Below the pieces are notes generated by a model, which did not search any database, was not told the DNA's origin, and worked only from the letters and a program-made list of their open reading frames with translations. The position numbers and the translations under genes are program-made. From Diploptera punctata (Eukaryota; Arthropoda; Insecta; Blattodea; Blaberidae), in contig JASPKZ010009651.1 of the NCBI GenBank assembly GCA_030220185.1, positions 62,001 through 126,000 of the forward strand: DNA of 64,000 bases, given 5' to 3'. Each line of letters opens with the position of its first letter. Positions within the stretch are counted from its first letter, which is position 1. Shown one piece after another: positions 1 to 11,050 of this stretch.

Positions 1-547
1 TGTGTTATAAAAGGAGAATAATGGGAAGTTTAGATATTAAATTAAATACTATAACATATTAGCTTATAATAAAAGCTAATATTATCGGGCATTTTAATAT
101 CATCTTAGATATGTCATGAGTAGGGGATGCAAGATCAGTAGTGATACCAAGCCAATAAAATATATTTATACCTCTTAATATTACTTGTAACAGAATGAAA
201 ATTGTTATAAATTATTATCGATAGCTTATCATTATTTACAATATTCCACATCAGACATTGGTGTAGGGTACAAGTACAAAATATTACAACACATTACAAA
301 ACTACTCTCTAGAAATATTTTTAATAGGCCTACCAGCTTGAATTTCGAAGGTGCTTAGTAATTTAAATTAAACTATACATTAGCCAAAATCAGCACAAAT
401 TAACCGCCTACTGCAATATATCAATAACGATTGTTATATTTAATGACGTTTTTATATGCAATTTATTTTAAACGCGAGGTTCTCCACGTATCATAATTTA
501 CGACACGGGACTTTCACGGATTTCCTTCCTTCTGGAGAAAGCTACAT
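1..547. other. Unassigned AT-rich DNA
   Basis: No coding frame, TIR or tRNA-like box was recognised. One TAGGCCTA octamer lies at 325-332 (see findings). Confidence 0.5.
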
Positions 548-650
548 TCAGAATGTTACGCCTTTAAAATGCCATTGATTCCTATCGAGTTTGAACCCGC
601 GAACCTCGGAATCGGAGTCGTGACAGAGTGAACCACTTGTCCACGATGAT
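548..650 (-). repeat. tRNA-derived SINE-like head
   Basis: On the minus strand a segment with an A-box-like stretch (around 610-640) is followed by a B-box-like stretch GGTTCGCGGGTTCAAACTCG (near 590-610), the spacing of a tRNA-derived Pol III promoter. The 5' side runs into a GAT/CAT microsatellite. No matching second copy was found in the window, so the family is unassigned; a decayed tRNA pseudogene is the alternative. Confidence 0.45.
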
Positions 651-2070
651 GATGATAATGTAATCATTGTATAATGGTAATAAAAATAATGTAATGATGG
701 ATAATAACAATAAAAATATTTGTAAGTGCGCAAAGGGAATATACCCAAGTAAGCTCCGTCATTGTTTGTACGAGCGAGCGAACTCCACTCACGCGAAAGG
801 TATTGCGGGCAGTCTACACAGAGGGAAATTTTAGGGAAAATAATTTATTTTGGGTAGGTAGTTTCCTTTCAAGACTCCATTTTAATACTAAGTACAAAAA
901 ATTAACTGGTGTTCAGGTAATAATGTGGACACTTTTTGATTTATTAAAATTTTGGTGTGAGGGAAGGTCAATATGCATATTAATTGCATTTACGCCCTTC
1001 AGACAACAAACGTACATAGTAACATACTAATTTTCACGCGATAGAGCATAAAATCAGCTTATAAAATTACTATCTTTTCAAGCTGAGGGAATAGCCATAC
1101 TTCGAGAAATGTATTTATACAACGAGGACTATTTACAACCATACGATAAATTGACAGCTCTCTTACATCTTTAATGACAACAAGCGAAGACCTGAAATTA
1201 GTTTCAGATGTTCCGTATATCATAAAGTTTCATTGTAAAACACAAAATGGTAACTTTTTAAAGATGCGAGGTCAATTTTCACAATTTTTTTGCCGATTTC
1301 GTATGGACTGTCCCGTACCATGACAAGAAAAAACTGGAGGATATATGAAAAAATTGGGATTTAAGATAAATTTGGATTTGTGCTAACAGAGGGTGTGTGC
1401 TAAACAGAGATAAATAAAAAGATCTGATTTGAGAATAGTCGGGCCCGTTGGAACGTAGCGAAGCATGCTGAGATATGCATAATTGGAGACAAAATTATTG
1501 CAAATGCAAGTCACGATGCTGGAGTTAATTGAGGATAAAAAAAGAGCAAATCTAGAAAACCATAATTACTTGGTGCAGTATGGGATCAGAATATAAGTAC
1601 TAAACTTAAAACAAATTATTTTAATACAACAATAAGGTTTATACAATAAACTACGGTGCAGAAAGAAAACATAGGGATCAAATCTAGAACAATAAGTAAA
1701 TTAAATTATGCACAAATGGATTGTGGGAGGCGATCAGCGTCAGGCTGAAATTTCTAAAAGTGATACTTATAAAAACACAATGCAATTAAACAAAAGATGC
1801 ATGTTCAAACATAAATTATGGATTTCATAAAAAAACACCACAATTGAGAATATACAAGAATAGACAGAAACAGCTTCCTAATAAGACTATTATAATGGGT
1901 TGCCACAGAAGGAGAAGAAGAAAAAATAGAACGGCCAAAAATAACGTGGATTTGATGGTGTTTTGCGCCGTGAACTTGCATCCTAAAACTGTTGTTTTCT
2001 AGTTCATAATAGAGGCTCCATCCCGTTCTCCAACATCTACTACGTATCACCTCATTTCCTTACCATTAAC
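651..2070. other. Unassigned AT-rich DNA
   Basis: Only short, low-complexity open frames are present. No domain, TIR or tRNA head was recognised. Confidence 0.5.
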
Positions 2071-2087
2071 AAAATAAATAAAAGTTT

Positions 2088-2540
2088 ACAAAAACTAAAA
2101 CAACACGCTTTATTAGAAAACCGAAATAAAAAATGAAAAATAATTTTAATTTCCAACACGCTTGGGCTATAAAATTAAAGTGGTCAACAAAAAATAATCA
2201 TTTCCACACATCTAGAATAAACACTAGAGTTATCTTCAACAAAAAATTACAATCAAAAGCGTGGGGGCTCTATATCAATTAATATATTTGATAATAAACA
2301 TATATTGGTAAATTAAAGTATCAATGAAGCAAACGTAAAAACCATAAAAAAGCACCCCACACTTTTGATGATAAAATTATTTTTTTTTTGTCGATTAATC
2401 TAGTTTTATTCTAGATGTGTTAGAGATGATTTTTTTGTTGACCACTTTAATGTTATCCCAAGCGTGTTGGAAATTTAAAATTATTTTTCATTTTTTAGTT
2501 AAGTTTTTTCTAATAAAGCGTGTTGTTTTAGTTTTTTAAA
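2088..2540. repeat. Long imperfect palindrome (foldback)
   Basis: The left arm starts AAAACTAAAACAACACG; the right arm ends with its complement CGTGTTGTTTTAGTTTT. Matching inner blocks include CCAACACGCTTGGG against CCAAGCGTGTTGG and GCGTGGGG against CACCCCACAC. The middle (~2290-2340) is not palindromic. No protein is encoded, consistent with a non-autonomous DNA element. Confidence 0.8.
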
Positions 2541-2680
2541 TTATTATATATTTTTTATTTTTTAGTTTGGTTTTCTAATAAAGCGTGTTGTTTTAGATTT
2601 TTAAAAATATTATTTATTTTTTAATTCTTAGTTTTATCCCATGAAAATTTAATTGCTTAGTTACTCTTCTAAAAAAATTC

Positions 2681-2772
2681 TCCGGTCGGCGGATTTGAAC
2701 CAACGACCCTTGGATTAACTGAAATTATATACCGCTACAGTTCCACCGCTCTACCAACTGAGCTCTTACAAA
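2681..2772 (-). pseudogene. tRNA-Tyr-like pseudogene with retained intron
   Basis: Read on the minus strand it has the D-arm GCTCAGTTGGTAGAGCGG, the anticodon region ACTGTAG with GTA in the tyrosine position, an intron-like insert of about 18 nt containing TATATAATTTCAG, then the 3' anticodon arm and a T-arm with a B box GGTTCAAATCC. This order matches metazoan intron-containing tRNA-Tyr genes. The acceptor strands do not pair and the T-stem has mismatches, so it should not make a functional tRNA. Pol III boxes A and B still look usable. Confidence 0.75.
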
Positions 2773-3022
2773 CGATTGAGTAAGAAGTTGATAAGTCCGC
2801 ACACCTATATATTACCGGTTTTTATTATTTTGATTTTCTGATAATTCTGGCCAGGATTTTTTTAAAATAATGTATGACATTATTGCATTGCCACGGTTCC
2901 TTTACAAGTATACAAAGTTTGAAGTCAATCCAATGTTTTTAAGTGGGTGAAAATCGTGTCAAAACATTCCGTTACCACAGATATTTGGACAGATACAGGC
3001 CAAGATAATATAAAGCGTGTAA

Positions 3023-3762
3023 ACAGTGGGCTCAATTCATATATATTATACATTACATAAAATCCTCCTTTCAGCAGCGTGAGAGAGAAAAATGACTGGA
3101 TTATGGAGATTAGAATTACAGAGAGATGTGAAAAGAGAATGACAGTATATTAATTGGAAGCAGGAAGAGGCGAAACATTTATGAAACTTGCTAAATAAGT
3201 AAACGTTTCATTTTTGCGATTTCAATTTCGATAACCTCCTTAGTTACTTATATTTAAGGAACACCCTATACGACACGGAAACAGTTTATTTAGGCAAATG
3301 ACGTCGATACCACAAATGTATCGTTTTGATTGAATTATATAATAGATATAATTTATAGCACAATACGTTGTATCAAGTATTTTCTCTATTTGAAATTCAA
3401 TTTACAGAAACTGCACCTAGAATCTTATAGGTCTTCATAATGCTCTATTTTCCAAGCAATTGAAACCAGGAGGATGGTTTACAATAAAACTTAGTCTGCA
3501 CAGCCCTCTCCTGTGTATGATTTATGTGAACATATATCAAAACTCCTGAACTTAATACTTAACGTCCATCCAGGAGTGTACAAAAACTACTTTCACCACT
3601 TCATTATGGAGAGTTCCAGTTATCTCAATTGACAATTCCATTACCACCCTCTCCAAAAACTTCTTACTTAACGTCTAACCAGCTATAAAACGTATTCCTA
3701 ATGCTTCGCCTCCTTAACCCATAAAATGACAATTTATCCTATGTATTGGTTTATTTTGTTTT
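3023..3762. other. Unassigned DNA
   Basis: Nothing recognised apart from short A/T runs. Confidence 0.5.
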
Positions 3763-4200
3763 TTAAGAATATTCCACAATACAGCGTTTCTTCTTCAACC
3801 CAAAGCGATTTGTCGCCAGAGGTTCCTCTCCAAAGCATTCTTCCCTCAAATCTCTAGCTTCCATACTTCTCCTCACTCCATCCAGGTCTGCCTCTTCCAA
3901 TTCTTCCATTAGCTTTACAATCAAGGATCTCCTATCTACTTCCATTGTTATGAGGTGTCCACACCATTTCAAACGTTTTTCTTCTATTTTCCTATTATAT
4001 TTTTTTTTCAACTTGCATAATTCCCCTTATTGTTCTGTTTCTGACTTTATATCATCCCTTCTTGAAAATTCTTGTCGCTCTGCTTCGAAAAAATCCATTT
4101 TCTACTGCTAACAGCTTGTTGGCTTGTTTTCTACTTACTGTTCAGGTTCCGGACCCCATATAATAAAATGCCTTGTAATAGATCTTGAAATATAGTATTT
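3763..4200 (-). pseudogene. LINE C-terminal remnant
   Basis: A minus-strand frame of 82 residues (3763-4011) has the RLKWCGHL block typical of the extreme C-terminus of non-LTR retrotransposon ORF2 proteins, followed by basic and acidic residues ending LKKK. Sequence above it to about 4200 encodes a decayed YMGS-type stretch (compare LLYGCETW in better copies). No catalytic residue is included. Old, 5'-truncated and broken. Confidence 0.6.
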
Positions 4201-4912
4201 CAGTTTATTCAACATTTTAAATAAAGCAATAAAAAATTAATTAACTTAGATTTATGTCGAATTATATAGAGTGATAACTTTCAATTATATAATTATTTTG
4301 TTTCCATTCCTGTCCGGCACAATTAAATAACAGGCACGAAAAAATTAGTGTTTCGCTAATTTTAGGGTTAAACACGCTGTTTAAACTAAATAAGACTAGA
4401 AATAGCTTGAGAAATGCAATAAACAATTGAAGAGCTGTCCACGGTATTATAACCCAAATTGTTTCTCCGAAGTTGTTTTTTACATAGAAAAAGTCTCATT
4501 TGTCATAATTAGGGAGCGGATTTTTATGTAAAAGTTAAGATTGCAACATAGTATAATGAGAAGTTAGGCTTATGACTGTCTTTTGTTTGGTTCCGCACAC
4601 AAACAGTTGAATGGTATGATCTGAAGTAAGACTTCTGACTGTCTTTTATCTTGTTTCACATACGAACAGTTGTTTATATATACCATCTGCATTGCAAACT
4701 TATCTTTATTTACATAACAATCCGCTCACTAGTCATAATATTTTTCCACGTGAAACTCAATTTGGGGAAAAATAGAGTTATAATCTTTACTTGCGGGATA
4801 TTCATTTTGAGACCAAAAAATATCAGATTTTTTTATTGTCGAAATTGTTTATATTTTGAAATTTTATTTCCATTTATTTCTGTTTTCCGTTTTCCCCCTA
4901 TAAATTGTTAAA
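4201..4912. other. Unassigned AT-rich DNA
   Basis: Nothing recognised. Confidence 0.5.
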
Positions 4913-4915
4913 AAA

Positions 4916-4970
<55 letters not shown>
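4913..4970 (+). repeat. (CA)n(TA)n microsatellite
   Basis: A compound dinucleotide array: about 14 CA units run directly into about 14 TA units. Confidence 0.95.
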
Positions 4971-4974
<4 letters not shown>

Positions 4975-5816
4975 CTTATGCTATAAAGAGGTTTCAGAGA
5001 TTATGTCTAAAAAAAAAACATTTTTGTGATTATCCAAAAACATGTGCTAAGATTTTGAACTGCAATTCTCAATTAAATACCAACCTTGTACAATTCCACA
5101 TGAAAACATTTATGTCATCAATAGAATGGTGTTACGCCCCTATATAGTTTACATCGGTGTTCACCCCTGTGTTAACTATCTTCTTCTATTTCATATCGTC
5201 ATTTGTCAGGGGCCGCTGTACGTTTCTGCTTTTATATATAAGTACAAAGCCATGGTTTTAGTCTGTTTCATTTTCCAAATTTAATTACGTCATCGTGACG
5301 TCACGCCTCAAGAAAAATATTTCATTTGTCTGAAATAAATTGCTATCTCTGCTTCATTCTATTTTTTAATTATTCCATACATCCCTCACATAAATATTTT
5401 ATTAAATTTATTTTAGATTTATGTATTAATAAAATAATTACCAGTTCACGTAAATATAAACTTGTACAGAAATGTCGAAATTAATACTTCGAAAATATAA
5501 CTATCTATTACTTACATTTCTGAATAACACTTTTTCCTTTCGAGTTAATTACATTTTGACATGTTTTCTATGAAGTACTCATCCCAGGCAACAGTGGATA
5601 GATTTGGTACGGTGGCCGAGATTAAACTCAAAGTACCATAGCGTCAAAAAGAAGCAGCAGCTTTTAGTATTATTTCAGAGATATTTACAAATTACAAACA
5701 AATTTTTTAGTATATCATATTTTACTTGTCGCGTGACTCTATTATGATATCAATAAATAAATATCAACTCGTGTCCAACTCAGAGTCAGGCCGAGGAATA
5801 AAATGAGATGAGATGA

Positions 5817-5817
<1 letters not shown>
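4971..5817. other. Unassigned DNA
   Basis: No coding or repeat signature was recognised. Confidence 0.5.
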
Positions 5818-5875
<58 letters not shown>

Positions 5876-5902
5876 AGATAATAATAATGATAATGAAGAT
5901 AA

Positions 5903-5949
<47 letters not shown>
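5818..5949 (+). repeat. (TAA)n microsatellite with GAT/GAA interruptions
   Basis: A TAA/AAT array in two blocks separated by a GATAATGAAGATAA segment near 5867-5905. Open frames of poly-Ile or poly-Leu here are artefacts of the array. Confidence 0.95.
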
Positions 5950-6539
5950 TTGTGTTTACCAGAAAAAAACATAGGAATGATGTCCACCTGGAAAAAAACT
6001 CGTGGATGCAAGAAATAAGAACTGGAATGAAAACAAGAGACCTGAAGGGCATAGAGTGGATGGATAGGGACGAATAGAGAAGGAAAATAACATTTTAAGC
6101 AAAGAAAGATGTATAGACATTGAAAATCTGTATATAAATAAAAATTTAAATTATTGGGATATTTGCATGGGTCAGATAGAAGATTTTTACTAAATATATT
6201 CGGAGATATCGATCTAATTAATGGAAATCTTCATGTAATAGATAGAGGCCTATAGGTCATGAATTAATTAAACGAAGAAATTTACCCGATTTCAGAGGAT
6301 CTCAGAAACAAAAAGTTCTGAGTTATCAATTGTTGAAGTGGCCAAATTTATAGCCCTTCTCACAATTCAATATTGATATTACATAAAGGTAAAGGATGGA
6401 ATAAAATTCTATAAAACTTAATTAAGAATTGAATGGAACCCGACTACTAAGATTTAATCAATATATTTATAATATTTATCTTCTATAGCAATACCGGTAC
6501 TCATTTTTCAGCAATTTCACAGATGCTATACTTCCTTAA
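5950..6539. other. Unassigned DNA
   Basis: Nothing recognised. Confidence 0.5.
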
Positions 6540-6854
6540 TACTTAATACAGGCTTTCCACTTTACAGCAGTTTGCCCTTGATTCCTGCTTTCCAGAGATT
6601 CCTATCTTCCCATTGACCATCTTCCATACCCCTCTTCATCATGACATCATATATTCCCTCATACCATGCTCTTCTACTTCTCCCCCTCTTCCTTCTGCCT
6701 GGTACCATCCAATCCAACACTTGTTTAGGCCACTGGTCTTCCGACATCCGTTGTACATATCCATACCACTGTAGAGCACTCTTTGTTGTCCTATCGATAA
6801 CAGTTTCTTGTGCATCCATTTCTTGTCTGATATAATATGTATTTCGAATATGTT

Positions 6855-7217
6855 TTTTTTTCAAATCCCCAGGTTTGTCTTTCGACATTCCTGGTCTCTC
6901 TCCTGGCATGGCGTACTTGTAACACACTTCTGAGGTTGGGGCGCCTGGAAGGCGGGGTTACGTTGCCCCGATGATATGATGGGTGATGATGATGATAATG
7001 GTGCGCCAGGAGAGTCCCTAATCCTAAGCTTAACCTAAGATGAATATGAATGATGATGATTGCGATGGCCATATGATTTCGGGGAGCGTTTGGGCCTTAA
7101 AGTTTTCCTGACATTTGTCTTACAGGTGAGGAAAAACCCCGATAAAAACCTCACCCAGAAAAACTGTCCCAACCGGGGATCGAACCCGGGCCCGCTGCGT
7201 GACAAGGCAGCACGCTA
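6855..7217 (-). mobile_element. SINE-1, tail type b, full length
   Basis: The tRNA-like head is on the right (7217 down to about 7160), with GCTGCCTTGTCACGCAGCGG and B box GGTTCGATCCCCGG. A conserved body (TTTTTCCTCACCTGTAAGAC) and the 'b' tail (GCCTTCCAGGCGCCCCAACC) follow, ending in a T run on the plus strand (the A tail). Flanking TCGAATATGTT is duplicated at 6844-6854 and 7218-7228, an 11-bp target-site duplication. Inserted inside LINE-D. Confidence 0.92.
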
Positions 7218-7531
7218 TCGAATATGTTGTAGCCTGGATATTCTCATACTTCTCCGTAGTCCATCCATTTCTGTCGCCAAGATTCTTTTCTGCATACTTT
7301 CATTTATTGTCCAGCTTTCTGATCCATATGTAAGTATACTTTCTATTATTGTCTGTATAATCTCTTTTTTTTGTTTTTCTGGTCAAATTTCTATTCCATA
7401 AAAGACCATTCAGGGATCTAATCGCCTTCCTTGCACAATTTTCTCTGTTAATAATATGTTTTTTACAAGTACCAGAACTATCTATTATAGATCCAAGATA
7501 TTTAAATTCTTCAACACATTTAATTATCATA

Positions 7532-8145
7532 TTATTTATTTGTAGGTCTTCTGAATTTCGTCCGATTACATATATATTCTGTTTTAATATAATTTATCTT
7601 CAGTCCACCTACCTCAAATGCATCGACCAACTTTCTGATCATATATTCCATATCTTCTTTATCTTGTCCTATTATAATCTGGTCATCAGCGAATAATAAA
7701 TTGTGCAGTAAATGGCCATTAATGTTGAATCCCATTCCCCTACATGACTTATTCAATTTCATTAATACATCTTCTAAATATATCTTGAATAATGTTGGTG
7801 ACATCCCGCATCCTTGACTTAATCCTTTTGTTATATCAAATTCTGAGGATACTCTATTTCCAACCTTAATACTTGCTTTACAATCATACATTCTTTTTAT
7901 AAAATGTATGAGAGATTTAGGTATTCGAAATTTCTCCATTGCCACCCAAAGCTTGCTGATGGGTACAGAGTCATATGCCTTTTCCAGGTCTATAAATGCC
8001 ATATGGACTTCCTTTCCTTTATCTAACACATTTTCTGAGATCTGCATAATCACAAATATATTGTCAAGGCACGATTTACCTGCTGTGAAACCTGTTTGTT
8101 CTTCTGATATTTTATCTTGTATTCTATAAAAGCTAAATTTTGGGA
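7532..8145 (-). pseudogene. Reverse transcriptase palm of LINE-D
   Basis: This is the catalytic core of a non-LTR reverse transcriptase, which would copy its own RNA at a nicked target. Visible motifs: EEQTGFTAGKSC (RT2), AFIDLEKAYDS with the first Asp (RT3/A), KGLSQGCGMSPTLF (RT4/B) and LLFADDQIII with the Asp pair of the YxDD box (RT5/C). The frame stays open for about 200 codons, so the palm is well preserved, but fingers, endonuclease and a continuous C-terminus are missing. DDQ after the Asp pair distinguishes it from LINE-A and LINE-E (DDVV). Confidence 0.85.
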
Positions 8146-8227
8146 ATAATGGTGATTAGTTCTAATAGTTCGTGTTCAGACTTGCAAGTAAAGTTGAGAT
8201 TCCTCAGGACGCGTTACTGGCCCGCTA

Positions 8228-8485
8228 TACTTTGCAGCTTTACTAGAGAATTATAGGTGTGGTAGCTTCCCGTTGCTTTATACACCGATGAAGGATGATG
8301 ATGATAATGGTAAGGATGATGATGGCCGGATGATTTTAGGGGACCGTTGGGTCCTACACCTCTTGACATTTGTCTTACAGGTGAGGAAAAAATCCGGAAA
8401 AAACTCACCAAGGAGCCTGTCTCGACCGGGTGTCGAACCCTGGCCCGCTGCCTGACAAGGCAGCACGCTACCTCGACACTAAAGC
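8228..8485 (-). mobile_element. SINE-1, tail type a, 3'-truncated
   Basis: Same tRNA-like head and CTTACAGGTGAGGAAAAA body (plus-strand view) as the SINE at 6.9 kb, but a different 3' part containing CGTTGCTTTATACACCGATG, the 'a' tail seen at 41.8 and 50.0 kb. It stops near 8228, where the full tail would continue. Confidence 0.88.
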
Positions 8486-8555
8486 GGTTATCATAACGTA
8501 TGGAATAGAGATCATATGGGAGAAACTTAAAATTGGCGATGAAGATATAAGGTTA

Positions 8556-8603
<48 letters not shown>

Positions 8604-8760
8604 ATATATATAAAACGGATACTAGGAGTAGGAAAAACAGCGTAATCGCGCCTGATTTAAGAGCTCATGAGAAATGCCTATTTTATAGAGGATATCAGAT
8701 TACAACATTGGCTACCATCAACAGGACGCTATCAGGAACTGATTAACATCGGGAATACAA
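8486..8760 (+). pseudogene. LINE-B fragment, part 1
   Basis: The plus strand encodes a TYGIEIIWEKL block nearly identical to TYGIELIWEKL in the LINE-B copy at 17.6 kb, followed (with frame changes) by residues matching its GASKYTP...FFLEDLRQ region. A (TA)n array at 8560-8612 interrupts it. The match resumes at 9782, after an inserted LINE-C. Confidence 0.75.
8560..8612 (+). repeat. (TA)n microsatellite
   Basis: About 25 TA units with one phase break, inside the LINE-B fragment. Confidence 0.95.
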
Positions 8761-9781
8761 GATGACAGAGTAAATACATATAAACTATGGAAAATAATGA
8801 AAGAACGAGGATATCCGCACCATCTAATAAAATCAGTCCAAGGCTTATATCAAGAAACTAAAGTAGTGATAAAAACTGATGGAAAAATGTCAGAAGAAAT
8901 TTTAATAAATCAAGGAGTTAGACAAGGGTGTAGTCTATCGCCCACTCTTTTTAATATGTATATATATATATATATATATAATATTGACATTATGAAACAA
9001 TGGAAAATTATAACAGACAAAGGCCTTAGATTGAACAATAACACAAGTATTATAATAACTTAATTTTGGCCGATGATTTAGTCCTACTACACCAATATGA
9101 AGATCTGTTACAATTGGTTGCTTTATAAACTAAATACAATATATAGCGATTATAATTTCAAAATTTCAGTACTTAAAACAAAAGTAATGGCATTTTGTGG
9201 AAGAAACACTCAGCGTGCGAAAATAATAATTAGAGACGAAATTATTGAACAAGTTATCCCACTTTAAATATTTAGGATGTGATATCAGCTACGGGTATGA
9301 CAAATATATTTAATATAAAACTCGTCCGTTTCAAGCTATTTGTGGCACAATAAATAGAACATTTAAAAATAAAGCCCATAAACAAACAAATTTAAAATCT
9401 TATAAAACAATGGCGGTCCGTGTCCTTTTGTATGAGAGCGAATCTTGGATTATCATAACCAAACAAGGAAGTAAAATCCAAGCAGCAGAGATGAAATTCT
9501 TAAGAAGAGTAAAAGGATGCACTTGCATTAACCGGATAAGAAACGAGGATATCCGGGAAGAACTACAGATTTACTCCATAAAAGAAAATATATTTAACAA
9601 CAAGATTCAGTGGAAAGAACATGTAGACAGAATGGAAGAAAGTAGATTCCCAAATAAAATCTTACATTTTTTCCGAGAGGAAGAATAGATGTCGGACGTC
9701 CTTGGAAGAGATGGTCTTAGATCTATTAGTGAAGGCGGAACAGGGAACTAAATGCCTAATCCAGGAAATGCAGAAGAAGAA
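8761..9781 (+). mobile_element. LINE-C insertion, 5'-truncated, with 9-bp TSD
   Basis: GGAATACAA occurs at 8752-8760 and 9782-9790 and brackets a 1,021-bp 5'-truncated LINE. It encodes a palm block (INQGVRQGCSLSPTLFNMY), then a frameshifted ILADDLVLL box near 9068, then a C-terminal frame (9410-9688) with IQAAEMKFLRRVKGC and RNEDIREEL. A (TA)n stretch at 8956-8981 sits just after SPTLFNMY and shifts the frame. The 3' end is a short GAA tail. Inserted into LINE-B, hence younger than it. The second copy is at 27710-28058. Confidence 0.9.
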
Positions 9782-10065
9782 GGAATACAACATGAAGGAG
9801 ATAGACCTAGAGTTTCAGCCATGCTAGATGATGGTTTGACCAGAGAGTGTAAGACCCAGAGACACGCCATAACAATGCTCGCAACACTCGGGTTTCACCA
9901 TAGAATTTGTGCGAACAACAAATTCCACGAGCCGATAGAAGATTGTAAATGTCTCTTATGCGGACAAAGATGTAGAAAATACGACACCATAACATGCGCA
10001 AATAGAACAAAATCGATAGCAGACTGTAGTAAAAACTTAACTCAAAACCAATATTCAATGAGCGC
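9782..10065 (+). pseudogene. LINE-B fragment, part 2 (Cys/His C-terminus)
   Basis: The plus-strand frame from about 9790 continues LINE-B. It carries RHAITMLATLGFHHRIC followed by a cluster CKCLLCGQRCRKY...C. The copy at 17.9 kb has the equivalent RHRIIGLATHGYHHKMC and CECKICDQKCERY...C, so five Cys and two His positions are shared. It looks like a terminal zinc-binding module of the ORF2 protein, with presumed RNA or DNA contact. The exact domain family is not identified. Confidence 0.75.
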
Positions 10066-10106
10066 ACTTTTTTCATGTATTATAAAAAGGTAAAATATGG
10101 AGGGAA

Positions 10107-11050
10107 TGATTTGACAGTATTATTTTATTTATTTATTTAGCCTGGTGGAGGTACGACCACGTGACCTTCTGTTCCACTCACCAGGATAAACACATGTTAC
10201 ATTTAAATACAAAAAAAAAAAACAGTCATATTACATACTAAACAATTAATTATCTGGTTAAAACTGAACAATAATGAAAATAATGTCTAATTATACAATA
10301 ATATTAAAGACAATTATAATTAAAACTAATGAAAAAATGTATACACAAAAAGGAATTAGTTCGAATCTACTAGACATAAAAAAGTACAAAGAACGTAAAT
10401 AAAAACGTAATGAAGTAATCGACCCCGTACATATAAGAAATCAGGTTTTAAAAATATTGACGAATTCTGAAATAGAGTTGATTCGATAATATAAAACATA
10501 TTAATTGTTAAAAAACCGTACGATTAGTGAGATGTTTTTATTAATAATATTTTCAATGTGTTTCTGAAAGATCGTAAAGGTTGGCAGTCTCTCTCATAGA
10601 GTGGAAGCGAATTCCATTTGTACTAGCAAAAGGGAAGAAAGCAACTGTTAAAAAAAAAATCGAGTAGTAATAGGTCGTGTGTTGAGGCGGGATAGGAAGC
10701 ACAATGTGATGATCGGGATTGGGTATTGCTAAGTTGAGGTGGATACATAGAGCCTAACGAAGCGGTGTGATAAATAATAAAGTAATTATGTGTGTAATAT
10801 TTTATAGAGAAGAGAAAGGGAATAGTTTTCGATCCAGTAGACGAAGTAATGACAATTGTTCTAGGGATGCTGTAACGTAATGAAATCTGCGGATGCCACA
10901 AATAAAACGTATGCACGAATTATGAACAAGTTGAAGTCTTTGGGTAAGAACAGTATTTAGGTCTGTAAAAAAGAGGATCACAATAATCAAAATGTGGCAT
11001 TGCAAGTGTTTCTACAAACATTTTCCCGAGAACAAATGGTAAACAATTTA
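10107..11050 (-). mobile_element. CR1-like LINE, 3' part
   Basis: Minus strand. Near 11005-10860 it encodes LTQRLQLVHNSCIRFICGIR, the post-palm block typical of the CR1/Jockey group. Further down it encodes WNSLPLYERDC followed by LRSF and TLK (about 10620-10540), the standard C-terminus of that group. The 3' UTR follows, and the element ends in a (TAAA)n tail at 10117-10139 preceded by AGGCTAAATAAATAAA, as in the other CR1-like copies. Several frame breaks; no palm. Confidence 0.8.

Larger units (their letters stand above)
2071..3022 (+). repeat. Composite foldback + tRNA-Tyr-like repeat, copy 1
   Basis: A ~0.95-kb unit with three parts in fixed order: a long imperfect palindrome (about 2088-2540), a tRNA-Tyr-like segment on the minus strand (2681-2772) and a ~240-bp unique-looking tail ending near 3022. 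The same three parts in the same order and orientation recur at 35770-36634, so this is one repeat family and not a chance neighbourhood. In this copy the right palindrome end is duplicated: CGTGTTGTTTTAG occurs near 2520 and again near 2585. Confidence 0.8.
6540..8145 (-). mobile_element. LINE-D copy, 5'-truncated, split by a SINE
   Basis: Minus-strand non-LTR retrotransposon. From 5' to 3' on that strand: reverse transcriptase palm (8145-7532), post-palm KYLGSIIDSS block (7530-7300), then after a SINE insertion the C-terminal region (6835-6562), which ends in GRSRRAW- and WKAGIKG-type blocks. Frameshifts separate the parts. The SINE at 6855-7217 is bordered by an 11-bp duplication of LINE sequence, so this LINE is older than that SINE. 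The 64-kb edge carries a related palm. Confidence 0.85.

Noticed and set aside
4905..5147. Frame rich in HTHTH and IYIYI
   Set aside because: Translation of the CA/TA array.
5296..5303. TGACGTCA (CRE-like palindrome)
   Set aside because: A single 8-mer with no adjacent gene or promoter elements.
5742..6052. Open frames of poly-Ile and poly-Leu
   Set aside because: They are translations of the TAA array.
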